From NCBI RefSeq assembly GCF_003471585.1, contig NZ_QRJO01000009.1, forward strand, positions 8,118 to 72,117: a stretch of DNA of 64,000 nt. Reading direction: 5' to 3'. How positions within the stretch are numbered: position 1 is the stretch's first letter; every line of letters begins with the position of its first letter. Of the stretch, positions 8,385 to 15,120 are shown piece after piece. The DNA is from Collinsella sp. AM18-10. Its GTDB lineage: Bacteria; Actinomycetota; Coriobacteriia; Coriobacteriales; Coriobacteriaceae. The notes beneath the pieces were generated by a model. The model searched no databases. It was not told the DNA's origin and saw only the letters and a list, made by a program, of their open reading frames with translations. The translations under genes and the position numbers were made by a program.

Positions 8385-9774
8385 ATCTCCGCTCGCACAT
8401 CTCGGCAAACGAAATCAGCTTGGTATCTCCCCTACTCTCTGCGGCATCCCGACATCCCTGCGTAAAGCCACGCTTCGAGAAGATCACGTAGCTTTTATGC
8501 TGCCGCCTAAAGAGCTCGCTTCGATGCACGAGCTTTTGCAGCACGTCTTCGCCCGCCGGTTCATTGCGCCATTTGCACTCCGCAAACAGTGCAGCGCCCT
8601 CGCCATCGTCAATAATCAAGTCGATTTCTTCCTGCGTATGCGTGCGATTATCCGTCCCCCACCAGCGCCCGACGCTCGCCGGAACCACATCGAGCAGGCC
8701 CGCACGCGCGAGTTCGTACACATACTGTCTGCATATATGCTCAAAGACCGTGCCCATGTAATCCGATATGTGCGGCTCAATGCGCTTATACGCCATCTCG
8801 GCCATATCGTTTTGAATCAGCCCGATGTTCTGCGGAACAAACTTGTACCAGAACCTAAACATCTGGTCGCTCAGTAGATACACGGCCCGCTTATTGCTCG
8901 TCTCGTTTAGGGGCAGCTCGCGCTCGACAATCCCAAGCGACGCCAGCTTATCCACATAGCTCTTTACGTTGCTCGCAGGGATTCCCGTAGAGCTCGCAAT
9001 CTCCGAGATCTTCGAGCGCCCCTGAGCAATTGCTTGCACGATCGCATCATATTGCTCGGGATTGCGGCACTCTTGCATTAGCAGGTTACTCGGCTCCTCA
9101 AAGAGATAGCCCGTAGGAGTAAGAAAAAGACGTTTGATGTTGTCCTTGAGCGATACGGCAGGATCGACTTTCTCGATATATGCAGGAATGCCGCCCGTCA
9201 TGCCATAGCAAACTGCAGCGTCTTCGCGACTCATGCTCTGCCACAGGCCGAGGGTCGTCGTAAAATCGAGCGGCATGATCTTAAACTGGGCCGTACGCCT
9301 ACCGTATAGTGGGCTCTCGTAGCCCAACACCTGTTCCTCCATAAACGAAAGAGACGAGCCGCATAGAATCAGCATGAGCCTGGTCTCTTTGTACAGGTGA
9401 TCAATCTTGTCTTGCAGCAACGAACTGATCTCGGGATTCGATTGGGCGAGGTAGGGATACTCGTCAATCACGACAATCAAACGTTCCGTGCGAGCCATGG
9501 TGGCCAATGCATCGAACGCCTCGTCAAAGCTACGAAACGACACGCCTGCAGCACCAACCGAGCCTGCAAGTATCGCCTGGCTAAAGCCGTGCAGGTTTGC
9601 CTCTGCATTGGTACGACGAGCTTGAAAGTAAATAGCATTCTTGCCTTGAATGAACTCTGTGATAAGGCGCGTTTTACCTACGCGACGGCGGCCGTAAATC
9701 ACAGGCATCTCAAAGGAGCCCGTGCAATACAGTCGATTGAGCTCGGACATTTCCGCTGTTCTTCCGATAAACAT
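8383..9774 (-). CDS. AAA ATPase with C-terminal DUF234 domain
   Basis: A 463-residue protein of the archaeal-type ATPase plus DUF234 family. Walker A is GRRRVGKT at residues 28-35 and Walker B is VVIDE at 101-105. A winged-helix region lies near the middle (SKISEIASSTGIPASNVKSY). The C-terminal part holds a nuclease-like FAECKWRNEP segment. The length is normal, so it appears intact, unlike the DUF4143 fragment nearby. Biochemical roles of this family are poorly known. AAGGAAGG precedes the ATG by about 8 bases, and the promoter region is a 25-bp perfect inverted repeat. Palindrome arrays lie on both sides. Confidence 0.88.
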   Translation of the reverse strand: MFIGRTAEMSELNRLYCTGSFEMPVIYGRRRVGKTRLITEFIQGKNAIYFQARRTNAEANLHGFSQAILAGSVGAAGVSFRSFDEAFDALATMARTERLIVVIDEYPYLAQSNPEISSLLQDKIDHLYKETRLMLILCGSSLSFMEEQVLGYESPLYGRRTAQFKIMPLDFTTTLGLWQSMSREDAAVCYGMTGGIPAYIEKVDPAVSLKDNIKRLFLTPTGYLFEEPSNLLMQECRNPEQYDAIVQAIAQGRSKISEIASSTGIPASNVKSYVDKLASLGIVERELPLNETSNKRAVYLLSDQMFRFWYKFVPQNIGLIQNDMAEMAYKRIEPHISDYMGTVFEHICRQYVYELARAGLLDVVPASVGRWWGTDNRTHTQEEIDLIIDDGEGAALFAECKWRNEPAGEDVLQKLVHRSELFRRQHKSYVIFSKRGFTQGCRDAAESRGDTKLISFAEMCERR

Positions 9775-9789
9775 AGGGTCATCCTTCCT

Positions 9790-9845
9790 TTACGTTATAG
9801 CTAGCTATATTATACCTTCCTATAATATAGCTAGCTATAACGTAA
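9790..9845 (-). promoter_or_regulatory. Perfect 25-bp inverted repeat at the ATPase promoter
   Basis: Arms 9790-9814 and 9821-9845 are exact complements around a 6-bp centre (CCTTCC). Each arm contains the self-palindrome TATAGCTAGCTATA next to a TATAAT-like hexamer, so the site offers two identical dimer-binding palindromes over the -10 region. It ends about 15 bp upstream of the ATG. It is very likely an operator for a repressor, perhaps the ATPase's own winged helix. Confidence 0.75.
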
Positions 9846-9900
9846 TTCGACAAGCGGGCCACGCAAAAGGGACGTTACACCACCGCACGCGGACCGTCCC

Positions 9901-10008
9901 GGAAAACGCATCCCGTTCTGGTGCAAAAAACTGGGCCGTAGCTTCCGCCAAACATGCCATCCGGAAAGCGCGTCCCGCTCTGAGCGGCAATTCCGGGTCA
10001 CAGCTTCC
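9901..10008. repeat. Palindrome array B (two units)
   Basis: Two 46-bp units at 9901-9946 and 9963-10008, separated by 16 bp, of the same family as arrays A and C. They lie between the ATPase operator and the gene at 10305. The remaining bases to about 10225 show no gene. Confidence 0.9.
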
Positions 10009-10227
10009 GCAGATACAAGGCGACAGTCCGCCGCCCTTATCACATGCCTTCAAATATGCGATCCAGAAACGCAAAACAGCAGATAGAATGCTCTTTTTCA
10101 AAAAAGTACACGTCCCGAAACTTACCCAGTCTTCATAACTCGCTACCGTTCAAGGTCGCCGATTACCGCCCACCGATTCGGATGTAAAAATGTCGCCGAA
10201 AACAGGCCATCTACCTGCATGGTTAGA

Positions 10228-10249
10228 TTTTGGTCAGCTTTTGGTCAGC
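10228..10249 (+). repeat. Tandem 11-bp repeat TTTTGGTCAGC upstream of the 10305 gene
   Basis: Two exact adjacent copies (10228-10238 and 10239-10249), about 55 bp before the ATG at 10305. Direct 11-bp spacing places both on one DNA face, as in an operator or activator site. Confidence 0.5.
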
Positions 10250-10304
10250 TGAGCGGCAAGTTCCAGCTGATACGTTTTTGCTACCCAAAAGGAGGCGGTA
10301 GCTC

Positions 10305-11303
10305 ATGACCCATTGCAATGACCAGCTCATCGACCAACTGCTCACTCAAGCCGAACAAGAGGGGCGCTGTCTGATTCCCCCGAGCACGGCGATCCGAAAA
10401 GCGCTCCTTCGGCGCACCGGCGGCACGGTTGTCTCGCCCATGCCGGGGTTGTTTGCGCGAAAAACGCGCTGGGATGAACTCAACCGAGCGCAACGCCATT
10501 GCGAGATTATCCGCGCCCTTGCGATCATCCACCCCGATTGGACGTTCTGCTCGTTTTCGGCCGCCTGTCTGCTTGGGCTCGAGGTCTCGTGGCGGCACCT
10601 GAACGTCGTGCATGTTTGCAGCTCGACAAAGCCGTCGGCTCGTCAGGGCGCACATATTCAGCGGCACCAGATTGAGCCGGCCGGAGCAATACGCAGAGCC
10701 GGCATATCGGTAACGCCGCCAATCCAAACGGTCACAGATTGCCTGCTGCAAACTGGTTTTGCCGACGGCATGCCCATTGCCGATTCGGCGATTTTAAAGC
10801 TCGGCCTTGCACGGGAACAGCTGATGGAGGCCGTTGAGCAACGAGCGACTGCCCGCAATGGTCGCGCGATTCGCACCGCCCTCACAACGCTTCGATATGC
10901 CGACGCCCGCGCCGAGAGCGGCGGGGAATCGGTCACCCGAGCCGTCATGATCGAGACGGGCTTAGCGCCCGACTGGCTTCAATACGAGTTGACGGACCTC
11001 TTCGATTCGGCCAAGCCCATACGAACGGACTTTGCCTGGGAGCGCCAGGCGCGGGAACTCACGCTGGGCGAGCTCGACGGGCTCATCAAATATACCGACC
11101 AGACCATGCTGGCCGGACGCACCACCGCCGAGGCGCTCATCGCCGAACGACAGCGCGAGGCTCATCTATCGCTCTACGGTCACCCTCTGCTGCGCTTTAC
11201 CATGAACGAGGTCCGCTCGGCAGGAATGCTCGCCAAAAAGCTGCAGACGGCAGGCATCCGGCAGACCGCGCTGCCGACATGGCTCAACGACGTGGAGCTG
11301 TAG
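10305..11303 (+). CDS. Protein with AbiEi-like N-terminus and PD-(D/E)XK-like C-terminus
   Basis: A 332-residue protein of uncertain function. AAAGGAGG lies 9 bases before the ATG. The N-terminal third (LLRRTGGTVVSPMPGLFARK) resembles the winged-helix opening of AbiEi-type antitoxin or regulator proteins. The C-terminal third has a nuclease-like pattern: E209 in GGES, D242 in RTDFAWE, E256 in GELDG and K262 in IKY. This matches E...D-x13-E-x5-K of the PD-(D/E)XK superfamily. It is the only plus-strand gene of this island and is bracketed by palindrome arrays B and C. No obvious toxin partner is adjacent. Confidence 0.75.
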   Translation: MTHCNDQLIDQLLTQAEQEGRCLIPPSTAIRKALLRRTGGTVVSPMPGLFARKTRWDELNRAQRHCEIIRALAIIHPDWTFCSFSAACLLGLEVSWRHLNVVHVCSSTKPSARQGAHIQRHQIEPAGAIRRAGISVTPPIQTVTDCLLQTGFADGMPIADSAILKLGLAREQLMEAVEQRATARNGRAIRTALTTLRYADARAESGGESVTRAVMIETGLAPDWLQYELTDLFDSAKPIRTDFAWERQARELTLGELDGLIKYTDQTMLAGRTTAEALIAERQREAHLSLYGHPLLRFTMNEVRSAGMLAKKLQTAGIRQTALPTWLNDVEL

Positions 11304-11343
11304 GGGCCGCTGAACGGCGACTCGCCGCGTCGCATCTTGCCAA

Positions 11344-11730
11344 TCTGGGACATGCTTTCCCAGCAGCCACGCTGGCGGAAAGCGCGTCCCAGTCTGGACG
11401 CTCAAAACGGGACGCACTTTCCGGATGGTAGGCCTAACGGAAAGCGTGTCCCAGAATGAACGCTCAAACTGGGATGCAGTTTCCAAGTGAACGACAACCG
11501 GAAAGTGCGTCCCATTCCAGGTGCGGATTCCGGGATGCACTTTCCGTTTGAAGCTCCAACCGGAAAGCGCATCCCACTCTGGAGCCGAATTCCGGGACAC
11601 GCTTTCCGCTAGAGGATCAAAAGGAAAATGCGTCCCATTCTGAACATCGATTCTGGGATGCAATTTCCGTCGAGGGCTCCAAGGGGAAACTGCATCCCAC
11701 TCTGAGCATCGATTCCGGGACACAGTTTCC
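11344..11730. repeat. Palindrome array C (six units plus a half)
   Basis: Six 46-bp units at 11377-11422, 11439-11484, 11500-11545, 11562-11607, 11623-11668 and 11685-11730, with linkers of 16, 15, 16, 15 and 16 bp. A half unit ends at 11360, itself 16 bp before the first full unit. Unit length never varies while linker sequences do. The array fills the gap between the 10305 gene and the terminator of the purine operon. All three minus-strand frames are nearly open across it, but the frame changes from unit to unit, so it is unlikely to encode protein. Confidence 0.92.
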
Positions 11731-11737
11731 GCTCCAA

Positions 11738-11773
11738 ACAAAAGACCCCGGCTCACGATGGAGCTGGGGCCAA
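11738..11773 (-). terminator. Intrinsic terminator of the purine operon
   Basis: On the minus strand a GGCCCCAGCTC / GAGCCGGGGTC hairpin is followed by TTTTGTTT. It lies downstream of the xanthine dehydrogenase stop and directly abuts array C. Confidence 0.8.
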
Positions 11774-11839
11774 AGGCGCAGCTTATACAGTTGATGGCAA
11801 GCGCAGACGGCAGTCAGCAATGGTCGTCCGCGCTCTACT

Positions 11840-14617
11840 CTACCCGCGGTGACGAGCGCGGCTGTACGGCGTATCCACCATGGGCAGATCCGGACGCAGC
11901 TTGCCGTCGAATGCGCGATAGGCGTTCTGCACGGCGGGCGCCGTGGGGATCGTTGCAATCTCGCCGATGCCCTTGCCACCATATGCCACGGGCAGCAGCT
12001 CGTCCTTCTCCACGTAGATGGCGTGGATATCCGGAATCTCGGGCGCACGGAACAGCCCGAGCGTGCCGTACCTTGCCTGGGGTACGCAGTCCTTGAGCGG
12101 CCAATCCTCGGTAAGCGCATAGCCCATACCCATGAGCACGCCGCCTTCGATCTGACCCTGGATGGAGATGGGATTGACAACCTTGCCGGAATCGTGCGCG
12201 GCATAGACCTCGCTCACGCGGCCGTCATCATCCAAAATGACCACATGCGTGGCAAAGCCGTAGCAGATGTGGCTCTTGGGGTTGGGAACGTCGGCGCCCA
12301 GCTTGTCGGTCGGCTCCAGGTACACGTAGCCAAACTCGCATCCCTCGAGCGCCTTGATGGCGGCCGTGGGATCCTGAGGATGCATGCCCTGGCCGGCGAC
12401 GAGTTCCTGCGTGCGCAGCTGATAGGCGCGACCGTCGTCGTACTCGATCTTGACGCCGTCGCCATGCGCGCTCACCGGAGCGGCGGGCGCAGGCTTGCCG
12501 GCCTCGATGCCAACCATGGCGTCGCGCAGCAGGAAGGCGGCGGCGCGCACGGCCTCGCCGGTCACGACCGTCTGGCGCGAGCCAGACGTGGTGCCGGAGT
12601 CGGGAGCGTTCTCGGTGGAGCACTCGCCGTTGGCAATGCAGCTCAGCGGCAGACCGCACGCCTCGGCAACGTCCTGCAAAAAGACCGTGTTGCAGCCCTG
12701 GCCGATGTCGGACGTGGCGGCATAGACCACCGCCACGCCGTCCTCGACGCGAATCTTGCAGCGACCGGCGTCGGGCAGGCCCACGCCCACGCCGGCGTTC
12801 TTCATGGCGCAGGCGATACCGGCGTGTCCGGGATGCGCGTAATAGGCATCCTTGACCTCGAGCAGCGTCTCCTTAAGCGCCGTGGAGCAGTCGGCAATCT
12901 GACCGTTGGGCAGAACCTCGCCCGGCTCGATGGCGTTTCGGTAGCGGATCTCCCACGGATCCAGGCCGACCTTCTCTGCCAGCAAGTCGATCAAGCTCTC
13001 GAGTGCAAACTCAGACTGGCAAACGCCAAAGCCGCGGTACGCGCCGGCGGGCGGGTTGTTGGTGTAGTAGCCAAAGCCGCGGATGTCGGTGTTCTGGTAC
13101 TTGTAGGGGCCGACGGCATGCGTGCAGGCGCGCTCGAGCACCGGGCCGCACAGCGACGCGTAGGCGCCGGTGTCAAAGTTGATCTCGCAGTCCAGTCCGG
13201 TAAAGTTGCCCTCGGCGTCGCAACCCAGCGTAAAGGTGCCGTCCATGGCATGGCGCTTGGGATGGAACGCAAGTGACTCGGCACGCGTGAGCTTGCACTT
13301 CACAGGACGCTGGAATTTATAGGCAGCGAGCGCGGCCAGGTGTTGGATAGACACGTCCTCCTTGCCGCCAAAGCCACCACCCACGAGCATGGTCTCGACG
13401 ACCACACGCTCGGGTTCGCTATCCCAGCCAAACATGTGGGCGCACTCTTTGCGCGTATCGTAGGCACCCTGGTCGGTCGACTGCACCTTGACGCCGTTCT
13501 TGTACGGGAAGGCGACGGCGCACTCGGGCTCCAAGAAGGCATGCTCGGTAAAGGGCGTGGTAAAGCGCTGCGTCACGGTAAATGCGCTCTCCGCCAACGC
13601 CTTGGCGGCGTCGCCGCGCGTCACATGGCGGCTCTGGCACACGTTGTCCTTGAGCTCTACCGTGTTGCCAAAGGCAAAGAAGCTGTCGTGCAGGCGCGGG
13701 GCGTCGGCAGCCCTGGCCTCGACAATGTTGCGCACGGGCTCCAGCGGCTCGTAATCAATCTTTACGAGCTTCTTGGCCTTCTCGAGCGTCGCCTCGTCCT
13801 CGGCGACCACCAGCACGATGGCATCGCCCACGCAGCGGGTGATATCGCCCGCCGCGATCATGACGTCCCAATCCTGGATAAGGTGGCCGACCTGGTTGAC
13901 CGGCACGTCCTCAGCGCGCAGGATGCCCACCACACCGGGCAGGGCCTCGGCCTTGGAGGTATCGATGGAGAGCACACGGGCGCGCGGATACTTGGAGCGC
14001 ACGGCGCTGGCGTAGGTCAGACCCGGCTGATCGAGCTCGTCGATGTCGTCGGGATACTTGCCCTCGCCGAGCACCTTCTTGCGCACGTCGATACGGAAGG
14101 CGCGCTTGCCCACGCCGTAGTCGTCGCCGCGCTCCAGATCCTCGTCGATCTGCTTTTCGCCGCGGAGCACCGCAGCGGCCAGCGAGATGCCCTCGATAAT
14201 CTTCTTGTAGCCGGTGCAGCGGCAGACGTTGCCGCGGATGGCGTACTTGATCTGCTCCTCGGTGGGCTCGGGGTCCTCGGCGATGAGCGCCGCGCCCGCC
14301 ATGACCATGCCGGGGATGCAAAAGCCGCACTGCACGGCGCCCACGGCGCCAAAGGCGTACACAAAGGCCTCGCGCACGTCCTCGGGCAGGCCCTCGACGG
14401 TCACGATGTTACGACCGGCGGCAAGAGCGGTGGTTAGCACGCACGCCTTGACGGCCGCGCCGTCTACATGGATGGTGCAGGTACCGCAGGCGCCCTCGGA
14501 GCAGCCGTCCTTGGCGGAATGGATGTGCAGGTCGTCGCGCAAGTAGCGGAGCAGCGGCTTGTTCTGAGTCGTCGTGCGTTCGACGCCGTTAACGGTAAAA
14601 GTGAATTCCTGTGCCAT
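11840..14617 (-). CDS. xdhD: Xanthine dehydrogenase, fused Fe-S and molybdopterin subunits (XdhD type)
   Basis: A 925-residue molybdenum hydroxylase, expected to oxidise xanthine or hypoxanthine. Plant-type [2Fe-2S] ligands are C39, C44, C47 and C59. The second [2Fe-2S] domain has C97, C100, C132 and C134. The molybdopterin domain begins near residue 172, with GGGFGGKEDVS, AYRGFGVCQSE and the C-terminal GKGIGEIATIPTAPA, which contains the expected catalytic glutamate. The fusion matches E. coli XdhD and the so-called selenium-dependent xanthine dehydrogenases. No FAD-binding subunit is encoded here or nearby. It is the last gene of the operon, 12 bases after the polyferredoxin gene. Confidence 0.92.
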   Translation of the reverse strand: MAQEFTFTVNGVERTTTQNKPLLRYLRDDLHIHSAKDGCSEGACGTCTIHVDGAAVKACVLTTALAAGRNIVTVEGLPEDVREAFVYAFGAVGAVQCGFCIPGMVMAGAALIAEDPEPTEEQIKYAIRGNVCRCTGYKKIIEGISLAAAVLRGEKQIDEDLERGDDYGVGKRAFRIDVRKKVLGEGKYPDDIDELDQPGLTYASAVRSKYPRARVLSIDTSKAEALPGVVGILRAEDVPVNQVGHLIQDWDVMIAAGDITRCVGDAIVLVVAEDEATLEKAKKLVKIDYEPLEPVRNIVEARAADAPRLHDSFFAFGNTVELKDNVCQSRHVTRGDAAKALAESAFTVTQRFTTPFTEHAFLEPECAVAFPYKNGVKVQSTDQGAYDTRKECAHMFGWDSEPERVVVETMLVGGGFGGKEDVSIQHLAALAAYKFQRPVKCKLTRAESLAFHPKRHAMDGTFTLGCDAEGNFTGLDCEINFDTGAYASLCGPVLERACTHAVGPYKYQNTDIRGFGYYTNNPPAGAYRGFGVCQSEFALESLIDLLAEKVGLDPWEIRYRNAIEPGEVLPNGQIADCSTALKETLLEVKDAYYAHPGHAGIACAMKNAGVGVGLPDAGRCKIRVEDGVAVVYAATSDIGQGCNTVFLQDVAEACGLPLSCIANGECSTENAPDSGTTSGSRQTVVTGEAVRAAAFLLRDAMVGIEAGKPAPAAPVSAHGDGVKIEYDDGRAYQLRTQELVAGQGMHPQDPTAAIKALEGCEFGYVYLEPTDKLGADVPNPKSHICYGFATHVVILDDDGRVSEVYAAHDSGKVVNPISIQGQIEGGVLMGMGYALTEDWPLKDCVPQARYGTLGLFRAPEIPDIHAIYVEKDELLPVAYGGKGIGEIATIPTAPAVQNAYRAFDGKLRPDLPMVDTPYSRARHRG

Positions 14618-14629
14618 GGTGATTCCCTT

Positions 14630-15109
14630 CTACACGCCGGCGGCGATGCCGGTGCGGTCGTGGATGGCGCCATGCGGGCAGACGACGGCGCACATGCCGC
14701 ACGACAGGCAGTCCACGCCGTCGATATGGGCGCAGTTGTCCTCGATGCGGATAGCGCCGGCAGGGCACTTTTTAGCGCACATGCCGCAACCGATGCAGCT
14801 CGTGTCGCAGATCTTGCGCGCAATGGCGCCCTTGTCGGTGTTGTTACAGCGCACCAGAATGTTCTGGTAGCCGGGAACGAAGGCAATCACGCGCTGCGGA
14901 CACGCCATGCCGCACAGGCCACAGCCCGTGCACTTGGAGCGATCCACGCGGGCGATGCCATCGACCAGCGCAATGGCGCCGTGGGGGCAGGCCGTGACAC
15001 AGGCGCCACAGCCAATGCAGCCTTCGCTGCAGCGGGCGTCGCCGCCTGCGGAGGCGCAACCGCTTCCGCAGGCAACGTAGGCCACGTTATGTTGAATGGA
15101 TTTGGCCAT
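14630..15109 (-). CDS. Polyferredoxin with four [4Fe-4S] motifs
   Basis: A 159-residue electron carrier. Four CxxCxxC...CP motifs are present: CIGCGACVTACP, CTGCGLCGMACP, CIGCGMCAKKCP and CLSCGMCAVVCP, with an additional Cys-rich N-terminus (ACGSGCASAGGDARC). It lies between ygfK and xdhD with short spacings (11 and 12 bases), so it most likely moves electrons between these two enzymes. E. coli encodes no such gene at this place in its ygfK-ssnA-ygfM-xdhD cluster as I recall it; here the ferredoxin sits where an FAD subunit might be expected. Confidence 0.85.
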   Translation of the reverse strand: MAKSIQHNVAYVACGSGCASAGGDARCSEGCIGCGACVTACPHGAIALVDGIARVDRSKCTGCGLCGMACPQRVIAFVPGYQNILVRCNNTDKGAIARKICDTSCIGCGMCAKKCPAGAIRIEDNCAHIDGVDCLSCGMCAVVCPHGAIHDRTGIAAGV

Positions 15110-15120
15110 AAGAGACTCGC

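Noticed and set aside
7977..11730. CRISPR array
   Set aside because: Units are 46 bp, imperfect and variable, with 15-16-bp linkers. CRISPR repeats are near-identical and spacers are about twice as long. No cas gene is present.
7977..11730. Integron attC cassette array
   Set aside because: No GTTRRRY/RYYYAAC core sites, no integrase gene, and no cassette genes between the units.
11849..13276. Long plus-strand ORFs opposite the xdhD and ygfK genes
   Set aside because: Antisense shadows with low-complexity Gly/Ala/His composition.
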